DNA of 64,000 nucleotides. Source: Nitzschia sp. DOCU1 (Eukaryota; Bacillariophyta; Bacillariophyceae; Bacillariales; Bacillariaceae). Position numbers and translations under genes: made by a program. Positions 30,515 through 40,173 of this stretch are shown here, piece by piece. The stretch is taken from positions 2,170,001-2,234,000 of the forward strand of contig OX595993.1 of assembly GCA_951394045.1 (NCBI GenBank). The letters are read 5' to 3'. Numbering within the stretch: the stretch's first letter is position 1; the number at the start of each line of letters is the position of its first letter. The notes beneath the pieces are model-generated. The model was not told where the DNA came from. It saw only the letters and a program-made list of their open reading frames with translations, and searched no databases.

Positions 30515-31825
30515 TTACGCCCAAGGTTTGCGGGTTCGCTTCCTTAGCACCAAAGCGAGGAAGACACCTCGAAATCCTCCATTCGGACCATATAGTTCTT
30601 GGAAGATTCCTGGAAGCTTTTCCTCAACTGCCGCTACTTCTTCTGCAGAAGCACCAGCTGCCCGTACCAGCCCCAGATGAATAGATCCAAATAGCTGAGC
30701 GGCACCAAGATTTGCCTCGGGCGTATCCGTAGGAGTAAAAGTTTCATAGTGTTGTATATCCACCAATTCAAGCAGCGCTCCTTGCTCGCAAGCGCAATCG
30801 AATGCCTCTCGAATCTCCTCTGGTTGTCGAAGGTAGTAAGGTACAATGGCGCGTTCGAAGATTTGGGGTCGCACAGATTGTTCCTCCAAGCATCGTTGCA
30901 ATGCCAATGTCAGAGCGCAAGGCGATTCTCCGGGAGGACGTATAAACTCGTGTGGATAGGCCACCATCATGAGCATCATTTCGGCCCCTGGACGCAACTC
31001 TTGCGCTCGAAGTACAAAGAACCGGGCCAAGTGTTGCCGAGCCATAATCTGCCACTTGTTACGCAAGGTAGCTGGCGCTTGCGGCTCTTGGACACTCACA
31101 AAGGTATCCCGACGTGGCAAAGAAACCGTATGATAGTAGCTACTCTGATCCAAATATTTCCAGAATTCAAAAGGATTGTTGCTCTTGTCGGCCGTATCTA
31201 ACCATTGCAAGCTGGTATAGGACAAAATCAAGTCCATGGATTCTGGCTCAAACAGAGACTCGTAGAAGGATTTCATGAGTATCGAATAGTGCATGTTCTT
31301 GGAGTCAAACCATTCCTTGTTTTCTTCCAAGGTAGTCATCAATTTATGCTGATCGCTAGACGGATGCTCTTCAAATACAATCTGGAGCGGCGTGCCTTTG
31401 GCATGAAATTCCAAACTCGACAGTGCCGTCTGAAGGGTCCGAAGCGAACTCGATCCATCCGCCGATCCCAAATCAGCCAAAAGGCGACGACGAGGAAGAC
31501 TTTCGTTTGTGGCTTGAAGATGGATCCGCCGCCCCAATCCTTCCATGCAAGCTTCCAGCATAGCCTGACAGCCATTATGGGCAGCGTATTGACGGATTGC
31601 GTGGTGGCCATAGGAGCCTTCCATGACTTGAGGCGATGCTGCTGCTGCGGCTGCTGTTGGTGGTGGTGGTGGTGGTGGTGGTGGTGGAGAGTCACCAACG
31701 GGCAACCCATTATGAAACTTATATCGAAGCTGCCAACTTGATTTGCAATGGAATGATAACCTTGTAAGACGCCGACCAAATAGAATGCCTCGGCCACCAA
31801 CTATGTTGGCGCACTCCGTCCACAT
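30515..31825 (-). CDS. SABATH-family carboxyl methyltransferase-like protein
   Basis: The protein has 436 residues from the ATG at 31825, or 369 from the ATG at 31624 (MEGSYGHHAIRQYAAHNGCQ), the size usual for the family. SABATH enzymes use S-adenosylmethionine to methylate carboxyl groups (or nitrogens) of small hormones and metabolites in plants. Seen: the SAM-binding loop LLADLGSADGSSSL, an acidic strand end (IVFEEHPSSDQHKL), FYESLFEPESMDLILSYTSLQWL matching the plant SFYxRLFP...SSYSLHWLS block, and AEMMLMMVAY. The extra N-terminus holds a GTG-encoded Pro run and an Ala run and could be a presequence or linker. The substrate cannot be predicted. It lies on the opposite strand between two CbbY-like genes, probably by chance. 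Confidence 0.82.
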   Translation of the reverse strand: MWTECANIVGGRGILFGRRLTRLSFHCKSSWQLRYKFHNGLPVGDSPPPPPPPPPPTAAAAAASPQVMEGSYGHHAIRQYAAHNGCQAMLEACMEGLGRRIHLQATNESLPRRRLLADLGSADGSSSLRTLQTALSSLEFHAKGTPLQIVFEEHPSSDQHKLMTTLEENKEWFDSKNMHYSILMKSFYESLFEPESMDLILSYTSLQWLDTADKSNNPFEFWKYLDQSSYYHTVSLPRRDTFVSVQEPQAPATLRNKWQIMARQHLARFFVLRAQELRPGAEMMLMMVAYPHEFIRPPGESPCALTLALQRCLEEQSVRPQIFERAIVPYYLRQPEEIREAFDCACEQGALLELVDIQHYETFTPTDTPEANLGAAQLFGSIHLGLVRAAGASAEEVAAVEEKLPGIFQELYGPNGGFRGVFLALVLRKRTRKPWA

Positions 31826-32231
31826 GCTCTCGAGGGTCCTGCACTTCTTCAATCGCCATCAGCGCCCCTCTCGTCGTCTGCTCCCCACAGAAATATCCCG
31901 TTTCCAGACAATATCGAGAGAGTGGCAGTCTCGCTAGCTACTACTGTAGATAAAAGCACCTCGTGGTTTGGACGGGAGGTAGCAAATGGTAATTGTCGTT
32001 GTCCGACGGGAAGATGATCCTGCCACCACTCTAGTGTTAAGAAGTCAACGTTTTCTCCCTCCGACGAACGACCATCGATCGATGACGTATGCGGGACTGG
32101 CAGGCGGGCGGGCGGGAAAATGCGCCCCCCTCTAAAATTCGCCGATTTCACTCTTGCCAAAATGACCATGGCGATCGACGGCGATCGTCAAAGGGTGCTG
32201 TAGGGCAACGGCCTCGATAGGCGATAGAAGG
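31826..32231. other. Divergent intergenic region
   Basis: The shared 5' flank of the SABATH gene and the cap-less CbbY paralog; no gene seen. Confidence 0.4.
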
Positions 32232-32976
32232 ATGATTGGATATTCTGTTGTTCCATACATCCTCCTGCTTTTTGCAAATGATGGCTTTCTACCAAAGTAT
32301 GGAGCTTCAAGCATGACTGGCGGCGACGATTTGTGAGTAGAATCTGCAGTTTGGAAATGAGAGGATGCAATTCCTCGGAGACTTCTGCACAAAATGGTTC
32401 AGGGGAACTAATCATGCATCTTTCTACATATACAGACGTCCCCCTGTCCCCTCATTGGAGGCCATTCTATGGGATGTCGATGGCTTGTTCTTGGACGACA
32501 GGAAAGGAGATGGCCATGTGCGACCAGGAGTGTTGAGACTCATGGAAGAGGCCATGGCAGCAAACGTGCAACAGGCAATTTGCTCGACAACTAGCCAGGA
32601 ACTCGTTGCGGTCAGGGAACAGATGGTGCCACTGTTGGGAAGTTCTCGTGTCGCTCAATTGCCAATGTTTGCGGGGGACATGGTTCGGCGGAAGCAACCT
32701 GCTGCTTCGGAGGATGTATATCGATTGGCCGTCAAAACGATGGGTGTCGACAAAACTTGCTGTGTCGTTATCGTGCAGGACAGTCAGAATACTGCCCTTG
32801 AAGAATCAGTCAGGGCAGCTGGTATCCGGTGTGTTGGCGCCGATATGATTATAGACGATCTCGCAAAGGATTTCAGCCAAGGCCTTTCACTGCTTAAACT
32901 CCAGCAACTGATACGTACTCCCTCCAAAGCCAAGATCTCGGCTAGAGATGCACTCTTTGTTTACGACGTCGAATGA
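32232..32976 (+). CDS. CbbY-like HAD protein lacking the cap domain
   Basis: The CDS joins 32232-32332 and 32436-32976 to 213 residues (intron GTGAGT...ATACAG). Exon 1 gives a signal-peptide-like leader (MIGYSVVPYILLLFANDGFL) and ends in a split Leu codon TT|A, as in its neighbours. Exon 2 keeps HAD motif I (EAILWDVDGLFLDD), then jumps after ~14 residues to RPGVLRLMEEAM. The ~75-residue cap that gives CbbY its specificity is missing. CSTTSQELVAV (motif II region), AGDMVRRKQPA (motif III Lys) and VIVQDSQNTALEES (a changed motif IV, canonical EDSGIG) follow. The C-terminal AVFWS tail is absent. Both nucleophile-loop Asp residues are kept but motif IV is degenerate, so activity is doubtful. It is spliced and open throughout, so it may still make protein. 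Confidence 0.78.
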
Positions 32977-34022
32977 GTTGTACGTGGGGGTAGAGGATAG
33001 GCTTTGTATCTTCGGGCCCATGACGGTAGGGAAAGCGTTGCGGTGCGAGCGGTGGTCCCTTTGATATCGACATCGTATTGCTAGAAGTTCAGGCAAAAGT
33101 TGAGTTCCTCCTCTTACGAAAACAAGGAGAAGTGCACGGCGGGGAACGACGAATGCCGACGCTCTTTCGATTTCACCCAAGGCCTTTGCTGGAAACCATA
33201 ATGGAATGATAAAATTTCTATTCGAAGCTCACCGTCGTCGTACGGGGGGCAACTCGCTCGAAGGAACTCTCGACATGAAGTTGCACCGTCGTCGGGATTC
33301 TCATTACTTGAGGTCCCGTTCGATTCACAATATTTGAAGCCTTTCTAAAACAGAACATACAAAGGCATCGGTTGCCGGTGGCGTTGCCATTGGCCACTAC
33401 GTCATCTGTCGCAACGACGGGCTTCCATCACTATCAATAGTAAAGTCGTGACCGCGAAAGCAAGCAGATGCATCAAGGAATTATATAGGACTTATTTCGA
33501 GCAATGGTTTTACAAATACCGCAAACTGGAAGTACGCGTGCCAAGGGCGACGCTAGAACTGGGTTGGACTTCGCGTAAAGGAATATCCAGCCGAATAAAC
33601 TAGCACAAAGTCAAACTCGGAAGTAGTTAACCTTGGCTTCTAGAGGATCAAAGCTGATCGTTGCTTTCTCTCGTCCTATTACTGCTGGGATACCGCAATA
33701 CCAGAATGAAATTGGCGTTGATCGGATAGCTCTCAATCTATGGATTCTCAATGAATACCGATTCCGCCTATGTGGCTGACAGCGCACGCACGATACCATT
33801 CGAAGTAGTCGGTCTCGTACGTCATTCGTTTCAATAGTCAGCTGGTCGTCGAATCGAAATCTTCGAGGTCGGCAGCAGACGATGGTTCTGTGACGACACC
33901 CTCTGCTGACAACTAGTAGTTACCTGAACATGACACAGTATCTTACATCCACTAGCAGGTTGGCGATGGTAAGGGTCCATGAATCGGGCTTTTGAATATA
34001 TGCTAGAAAAGAAAAGATATCC
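32977..34022. other. Intergenic region
   Basis: No supported gene on either strand between the two CbbY-type genes. Confidence 0.4.
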
Positions 34023-35135
34023 ATGTTCCAGTCCACAGTGCCCATCACGTTATTCATTTGCGCCGCCAGAGCCTTTTCGACAAATGCATTTCTTGTGGGA
34101 TCGAAAAACTTGATTGGCAAGAACGATCTGTAAGTTCGTTTCGCTCCCTGGCCGTTTTTCAACTTGCAGTGTCGTCATTCAGAGGCCTTCTGATATCTTG
34201 GTTTATTCTCTCGCATTGATAGGAATTCTGCCATGTACGCCCAAAAGTTGGAAGCTATTCTTTGGGACATGGATGGAGTGTTGGCGGATACAGAACGAGA
34301 CGCACACCGGCCAGCTTTCAACAAAGCCTTTGAAGAAAATGGTTTGAATACAGTATGGGATGTAGAACGCTATGGGAAATTGCTAGAGGTAGGAGGAGGC
34401 AAGGAACGCATGACAGCTCATTGGAACGAGGTTGGATGGCCGGAAGGATTTCCAGAAGGTGACGAACGACAAGCCAAAGTGAAAGAGCTCCATTTAAGGA
34501 AGACGGATATATTCAATGATATGATCAAGACTGGGGATGTTCCGCTGCGGCCGGGTGTGCTCCGAGTCATCGATTCTGCCATTGCGGCAGGATTAAAGTT
34601 AGCTGTTTGCAGCACTAGCAACGAAAAGGCTGTCCGAAACTTGGTTAAAACACTCATGGGCCCCAAGAGAGGCAAGAAATTTCAAATCTTTGCCGGAGAT
34701 ATGGTGAAAAAGAAGAAACCGGCGCCCGACGTCTACTTAATGGCGGTTGATAAAATGGGGTTGGATAAATCAAAGTGCGTGATTGTTGAAGACAGCGGCA
34801 TTGGATTGGGTGCTGCCAAGGCTGCCGGAATCGCTTGCATTGTGACCAAGAGCAGCTACACGGCAGGGGAAGACTTTTCGGGTGCAGACATGATTGTGGA
34901 AGAACTGGGAGACGACCCCAAGACGGGCGTAACGCTTGAGACTTTGGAGTCGTTGCTGAAGGTCGAAGAATCGACGGACCCAAAACCAAAGCAGGCATCC
35001 GGTGTCCTCGCCAAGAAAGTGAGTATTGCCGTAAGACCACCCAAGGCGACTGGAAAGTTCGGATGGCATTCGGCCGTATTCTGGTCTGATATGAATCTGT
35101 ATGGTCTCACGCTGTATAAGGGAGGAGGAGGGTAG
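34023..35135 (+). CDS. cbbY: CbbY-type sugar bisphosphate phosphatase, plastid-targeted
   Basis: The CDS joins 34023-34129 and 34223-35135 to 339 residues; the intron (GTAAGT...TGATAG) is phase 2 after a Leu codon. CbbY dephosphorylates xylulose-1,5-bisphosphate, a misfire product that inhibits Rubisco. Exon 1 is a signal peptide with an ARA|F cleavage site followed by STNAFLVGSKNLIGK, which fits bipartite import into a diatom plastid. The HAD core is complete: motif I EAILWDMDGVLADTERDAHR, cap with GGGKERMTAHWNEVGWPEG, RPGVLRVIDSAI, motif II CSTSNEKAV, motif III KKKKPAPDVYLMA, motif IV IVEDSGIGLGAAKAAG. These match plant CBBY closely from memory. An extra C-terminal tail (KFGWHSAVFWSDMNLYGLT) is not part of the HAD fold and recurs in the mini-gene at 29265. 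Confidence 0.92.
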
Positions 35136-35657
35136 CGCCGATCGAGGGTATCGAGCGAAGCATTGCCTGCCAAGGGGTACGATGTGACCTTGTCCATATA
35201 GTATTATAGATCATCCTCGTAAGGAAGTCTTCTAGAGCATGATTCGTATACAAACTCCGTGCTGCTCGGAGGACGCATATTCGCTTCTTGGCACCAACCA
35301 TCCTAGTACAATGGGCCGGAACGAGTTGCTACCGATATGCCTCCCCCAATAAGAAGTACAGTTAGAGTAGTTGCATATTTAGGTTATCCCTTGAGAAGAA
35401 GAAAGCGACTACATGGAGGGGCTTCGTCGCATAGTACCAGAAGGAGATGAAGCTGCAGCCTTTTGGAATGCTCGGAAATTGAAAAAATCACTGTAGTCGG
35501 ATCAATGACTACTGCGAGTACACACCAAATCCAAAGGACGAAAAGAGCAAGAGACGACCATGATGGTCAGGACATGGACAAGCCATCATTCTAAACCTCT
35601 GGTCAAGCACCACGTCGTAGCTTAATTTTATTGTATTATCTGGTGCTCGGAGCGAAG
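35136..35657. other. 5' flank of SGNH gene 1
   Basis: Contains the palindrome at 35493-35512 and a block similar to the flanks of genes 2 and 3 (GCCATCATTCTA...GTCAAGC, then TTATTGTATTATCTGG). Confidence 0.5.
35493..35512. promoter_or_regulatory. Palindromic upstream element of SGNH gene 1
   Basis: GTAGTC-GGATCAAT-GACTAC, a perfect 6-bp dyad with an 8-nt spacer, 145 nt before the ATG. The same layout precedes genes 2 and 3. Confidence 0.5.
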
Positions 35658-37397
35658 ATGAAATTCTGCGAATTCGTTCAGAATCGGCGGCAGCGGGACA
35701 TGTTGTTTATCGCTGGGTTCCTCCTGGTAGCCGTTTGGACACTCTTGTCGGATGAAGCTCTATTGAATATTCATTCGTGGTCAAGCGACAAAAAGGCTCT
35801 GACGCCCCATCCTACCACTTCAACATTGCCCGCCCCCGCAGTTGTTACCCGGTGGAATGCGTCGCAGCTCGACGAGCACTTTGACAATCTGACAACTTTT
35901 AACGACGCTGAACTCCTCCAGGTTTTGCCCAAGCCAGTCCTGAACAGTGTCGAGCTGTATAATCGGGATGCCTGGCATCGATTGAGAGAGCTGCTGGGGT
36001 TTGAGAGTAATTCATCTTTATCAATCAGAAAGAATTCTACTACCGTTTGTTTCAGTGGAGGTTCGACGACCGCAGGCGGTGCGGTGGGGTATTCTCGTTA
36101 CGACGTCGTATTTGGAACATTCTTGAACTCCACACAAAAGAAGAGAGAAAACAGAAATGTTCAAATTGTGAATCGTGGGCATGGGGCCAGAGGAGGTGCC
36201 CATACGGCGTATCTCTTGCCTAATTTTATACCTGCCGACACGGATATTTTGGTCTGGGAATTCTCTCAAAACGATGTTGGGGATTGTCGGGACATACAAA
36301 AGGCGCTTTTGACTTGGCTGGACCATGTGAAACACTACTTTACCCACCCACCGGTTGTGTTGCTACTCTACATTTGGTCGCCTCCGTTCAGGATGACGGG
36401 CGATCCGCCGGAAATTCTCAACGTAGTGTTTGATTGCCACCGTCGAATCGGCGCTGCATACGATTTTGTTGCTGGGAGTGTGCATGTGGGAATCTATGTC
36501 AGAAGCCTTGGATTAGATTTCGATACCATAAAGAGACGATTTCTTGTCGACACGCATCACCCGAATCCATTGGGACACCGGTTAATTGCGTTTCTGCTTT
36601 GGGACCTGGTAACAGATGAGGAACGGGGTCTTGTCAGCATAGAAGCGTCGTCCCCGGCAGAAGAACCACGGTGGAATTGCAAGAAAGACTCGGAAGGAAA
36701 GAAGCGCATTTTAGATATCGCCAACCATCAATTCGCGTTTGCATCATGGACGAGCGAAACCCCTCAAAACGAAGGACATCAATGCGGGATGATGTATCCA
36801 AGACTAGTGACTGAGTTGGCGTCGGGAACCTCAGCCGAAAAGAACATGACAACCATACTCCATGGTAAGGCTGTAGATTACAGGAAAGACCGCAAGTTCT
36901 CGGTTGTATTGCCTTGTTGCAACACGGAAGAGCGCATCGTTTTTGATGTGCCGTGGGCAGACGAGGGCGGTACCAGGTGCGGGACTAAAGACCTGGCCGC
37001 CGACATTCAGGGCACCGGGGCGGTGATATCCGCAATAAAGTTCCATAGTCCCGAAGTATCATGGGTCGATGAGGAACGATGGGTTCCTTTTGTTCACCCA
37101 TGGCTCTTGCTGAGCTCGGTCATGATTTCATTTTTGGATGCCCTAGGCGAAACGATGTTCAAAGGCAATGTTGCCAAGGCCAGCAGTAAAGGAAAGGCCA
37201 CAGTGGAGCCTGAATGGGTTATCTTCAATCCTTCCAACGGAGAAAAATGTGGGTTTACGGACTTTACCTACAATACATGGCTCTTGCTACCCAAAGACGC
37301 GAGGATGGTATCAAGAATCGGCGTTTGCAACAAGAATGAACAGTGCGGCGAGGATGGAAGCAGAAATATATCACTGATGCATTTGATCCTATTTTGA
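35658..37397 (+). CDS. SGNH-hydrolase-like type II membrane protein, copy 1
   Basis: The protein has 579 residues from the ATG at 35658 (MKFCEFVQNRRQRD). A short basic N-terminus and one hydrophobic helix (MLFIAGFLLVAVWTLL) form a signal anchor, so the bulk is luminal or extracellular; several N-x-S/T sites fit. An SGNH/GDSL-type domain follows: block I VCFSGGSTTAGG (Ser ~134), block II VNRGHGARGGAH, block III LVWEFSQND and block V VDTHHPNPLGH. All four signature positions are present, so it could be an active esterase, perhaps on glycans. The last ~200 residues form a Cys-containing beta-rich region (FSVVLPCCN, SSVMISFLDALGETMFKGN) that I cannot assign. It is the first of three tandem copies. 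Confidence 0.85.
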   Translation: MKFCEFVQNRRQRDMLFIAGFLLVAVWTLLSDEALLNIHSWSSDKKALTPHPTTSTLPAPAVVTRWNASQLDEHFDNLTTFNDAELLQVLPKPVLNSVELYNRDAWHRLRELLGFESNSSLSIRKNSTTVCFSGGSTTAGGAVGYSRYDVVFGTFLNSTQKKRENRNVQIVNRGHGARGGAHTAYLLPNFIPADTDILVWEFSQNDVGDCRDIQKALLTWLDHVKHYFTHPPVVLLLYIWSPPFRMTGDPPEILNVVFDCHRRIGAAYDFVAGSVHVGIYVRSLGLDFDTIKRRFLVDTHHPNPLGHRLIAFLLWDLVTDEERGLVSIEASSPAEEPRWNCKKDSEGKKRILDIANHQFAFASWTSETPQNEGHQCGMMYPRLVTELASGTSAEKNMTTILHGKAVDYRKDRKFSVVLPCCNTEERIVFDVPWADEGGTRCGTKDLAADIQGTGAVISAIKFHSPEVSWVDEERWVPFVHPWLLLSSVMISFLDALGETMFKGNVAKASSKGKATVEPEWVIFNPSNGEKCGFTDFTYNTWLLLPKDARMVSRIGVCNKNEQCGEDGSRNISLMHLILF

Positions 37398-37516
37398 AAG
37401 GCGACAAGTCGACTGGCTTCTTCGCATATTACCTAGCTAGTAGACGCAGGATGAAGCGTACTGTAGCCTTTGGGAATGCTCGCCCGCCGTTTGGGTGTGA
37501 AAGGGACTCAATCATT

Positions 37517-37536
37517 GTAGTCGGTTTTGTGACTAC
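37517..37536. promoter_or_regulatory. Palindromic upstream element of SGNH gene 2
   Basis: GTAGTC-GGTTTTGT-GACTAC, 220 nt before the ATG of copy 2; the dyad is kept although the spacer differs from copy 1. The whole 37398-37756 gap is a duplicated flank with no other gene. Confidence 0.5.
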
Positions 37537-37756
37537 TACGAGTAAAGGCCGGAAAGACTCTCATAAAAAACAGGACGAGAGATGATGGAGAAGCGAGAGG
37601 GGAGAGAGGTGACCATGGTGGTATCATATCGCACACGACATGGACATTCCATCATTCTAAACCTGTGGTCAAGCCCCGCTTCTAAGCTTTATTGTATTGT
37701 ATGATCTGGCAATCGGCTCTTGGATCTTCAACGGAGGAGAAATTGAAGAGCAAAAG

Positions 37757-39493
37757 ATGGAAGCCTCAAAAGTCATTCAGAATCGGCGGCGGCGGCACGC
37801 ACTGAATGTCACTGGGTTCATCCTGATAGCCGTTTGGACACTCTTTTCGGATGAAGCTATATTGAAGCAGTATTCGTGGTCAAGCGATCGAAAGTTTCTG
37901 ATGTTCCATCCTACCACGGCACCACCGCCTAGGTGGAATGCGTCGCAGCTCGACGAGCACTTTGACAATCTGACAGCTTTTAACGACGCTGAACTCCTCC
38001 AGGTTTTGCCCAAGCCACTGCTGAACAGTGTTGAGCTGTATAATCGGGACGCCTGGCATCGATTGAGAGAGCTGCTGGGGTTTGAGAGTAATTCATCTTT
38101 ATCGATCAGAAAGAATTCTACTACCATTTGTTTCAGTGGAGGTTCAACGACCGCAGGCGGTGGGGTGGGGGATTCTCGTCGTTATGATATTGCATTTGGA
38201 ACATTCGTGAACATCACGCAAAAAAAGAAAGAAACGAGAAATATCCGAATTGTAAACCGTGGGCATGGAGCCAGAGGAGGTGCCCATACGGCGTATCTCT
38301 TACCTAATTTTATACCTGCCGACACGGATATTTTGGTCTGGGAATTCTCTCAAAATGATATGGGTGAGTATTGTAGGGAATTACAAAAGGAGTTGACGAC
38401 TTTTCTGGACCATGTGAAACACTACTTTGCGCATCCACCGGTCGTGATGCTAGTATATATTTGGTCGGCCCCTTTCAGAGTGACGGTCGATGATCCGCCA
38501 GAAATTCTCAATAAAGAGTATGATTGCCACCGTCGGATTGGTGCCATGTACGATTTTGTGGCTGGAAGCGTGTACGCGGGAGCGTATGTCACAAACCTCA
38601 GACTCGATTTTGATACCGCAAAGGAACGATTTCTTGCCGACGCCCATCACCCAAATCCAATGGGACACCGGCTCATGGCGTTTCTGCTTTGGGATCTCGT
38701 CACGGATGAAGAACGGGGTGTTGTCGGTATAGAAGCGTCATCCCCGCCAGAAGAACCGCGCTGGGATTGCAAGGAAGACTCGGAAGGAAAGACTCGCATT
38801 ATGGATATCGCCAATAATCAATTCGCGTTTGCGTCGTGGACGAGCGAAACCCCTCAAAACGAAGGACATCAATGCGGAATGATGTACCCAAGACTCATGG
38901 CCAATGCCGAGTCAGCGGCGGAACCGTCGGCTGAAAAGGATATGACAAGCATACTTCATGGCAAAGCAGGTGATTACAGGAAGGACCGGAAATTCTCGGT
39001 GGTTTTGCCCTGTTGCAATGCAAAAGAGCGCATCGTTTTTGATGTGCGGCGGGCAGACGAAGGCACTACCAGCTGCGGGACTATGGACCTCGCCGCCGAC
39101 ATTCAGGGGACCGGGGCGGTGATATCCGCAATACAGTTCCATAGTCCCGAAGTATCATGGATCGATGTGGAACGATGGGTTCCTGTTCTGGACACAAGGC
39201 TCTTGCAGAGTTCGGTCATGATTTCCTTTTTGGACGCCCAAGGCGAAACGATGTTCAAAGGCAATGTTGCCAAGGCCAGCAGTAAAGGAAAGGCCACAGT
39301 GGAGCCTGAATGGGTTATCTTCAATCCTTCCAACGGAGAACAATGTGGGTTTACGTACTTTACCCAAAATACATGGCTCTTGCTACCAAAAGACGCGAGG
39401 ATGGTATCAAGAATCGACGTTTGCAACAAGAATGAACAGTGTGGCGGGGATGGAAGCAGAAATATATCACTGATGCATTTGATCCTATTTTGA
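37757..39493 (+). CDS. SGNH-hydrolase-like type II membrane protein, copy 2
   Basis: The protein has 578 residues from the ATG at 37757 (MEASKVIQNRRRRHALNV), aligned with the starts of copies 1 and 3. Signal anchor VTGFILIAVWTLFSD. The SGNH blocks are intact (ICFSGGSTTAGGG, VNRGHGARGGAH, LVWEFSQND, ADAHHPNPMGH). Its middle part is the most divergent of the three (MGEYCRELQKELTTFLDHV, FRVTVDDPPEILNKEYD). Its C-terminal third is almost identical to copy 1 (FKGNVAKASSKGKATVEPEW) while its N-terminus resembles copy 3, a mosaic pattern expected from gene conversion. Confidence 0.85.
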   Translation: MEASKVIQNRRRRHALNVTGFILIAVWTLFSDEAILKQYSWSSDRKFLMFHPTTAPPPRWNASQLDEHFDNLTAFNDAELLQVLPKPLLNSVELYNRDAWHRLRELLGFESNSSLSIRKNSTTICFSGGSTTAGGGVGDSRRYDIAFGTFVNITQKKKETRNIRIVNRGHGARGGAHTAYLLPNFIPADTDILVWEFSQNDMGEYCRELQKELTTFLDHVKHYFAHPPVVMLVYIWSAPFRVTVDDPPEILNKEYDCHRRIGAMYDFVAGSVYAGAYVTNLRLDFDTAKERFLADAHHPNPMGHRLMAFLLWDLVTDEERGVVGIEASSPPEEPRWDCKEDSEGKTRIMDIANNQFAFASWTSETPQNEGHQCGMMYPRLMANAESAAEPSAEKDMTSILHGKAGDYRKDRKFSVVLPCCNAKERIVFDVRRADEGTTSCGTMDLAADIQGTGAVISAIQFHSPEVSWIDVERWVPVLDTRLLQSSVMISFLDAQGETMFKGNVAKASSKGKATVEPEWVIFNPSNGEQCGFTYFTQNTWLLLPKDARMVSRIDVCNKNEQCGGDGSRNISLMHLILF

Positions 39494-40173
39494 TGAAAGG
39501 CGACAAGTGGGTTGAAGAAACTTTGAATTCGAGTACTCAAGTCTGTTCTGGCTGTAATACAAAAAGTATCAAGCCAATTAGGACTACTACATCTCATTCT
39601 ACTGTTAGATTATTTTCATTCTACGACTTAGGATGGCCGCCGATCGCTCAAGCTCATCAATCAATCTCGCCACTACCACCACCAGCATATGCTCTTACAA
39701 CAAAAATCTGTTGATCCTGCTGGCCATATGATTGACGACGCCGGGCCAGAGCTGTGGGCAAGGAATAATTGCTGCAAACATGTCTCCCCGTTATCCCTTG
39801 AGAACAAGGAAGCGACTCCATGGAGGAGCTACGTCGCATGTAGTACTAGAAGCAGATTAAGCTGCTGTAGCCTTGAGGCATGCTTGCCCGCCGTGGGATG
39901 TGAAAGGGACTCATTCGTTGAAGTCGGATGAATGACTACTACGAGTGCATCGCATCTAAAGTCCGGCAGAAAAATAAAGCCACTATTATCCCCATCATCG
40001 ATCAGAGATCGGCGATGAGCGAGGGACAATGGTGACATGATGGAATCGATCACACGCGACACTGGCATGCCATCATTCTAGGCTGTGGCCAAGGACAACG
40101 TCTCATCTGAACTATTGTGTTATCTGGCGCTCGGCTCATGGATCTTTAACGGCGGAGCAATTGAAGAGCGAAG
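39494..40173. other. Flank between SGNH genes 2 and 3
   Basis: Mostly duplicated upstream sequence, longer than the other two gaps; no gene. Confidence 0.45.
39920..39939. promoter_or_regulatory. Palindromic upstream element of SGNH gene 3
   Basis: GAAGTC-GGATGAAT-GACTAC, 234 nt before the ATG of copy 3, with one mismatch in the left half-site. Confidence 0.45.

Noticed and set aside
29957..30547. Plus-strand open frame of 196 codons starting with ATG
   Set aside because: It overlaps the end of the better-supported SABATH gene, has no recognisable domain and its composition looks like chance.
31660..31690. CRISPR-like or other regular repeat
   Set aside because: It is a simple GTG microsatellite encoding a Pro run; nothing in the window resembles a CRISPR array.
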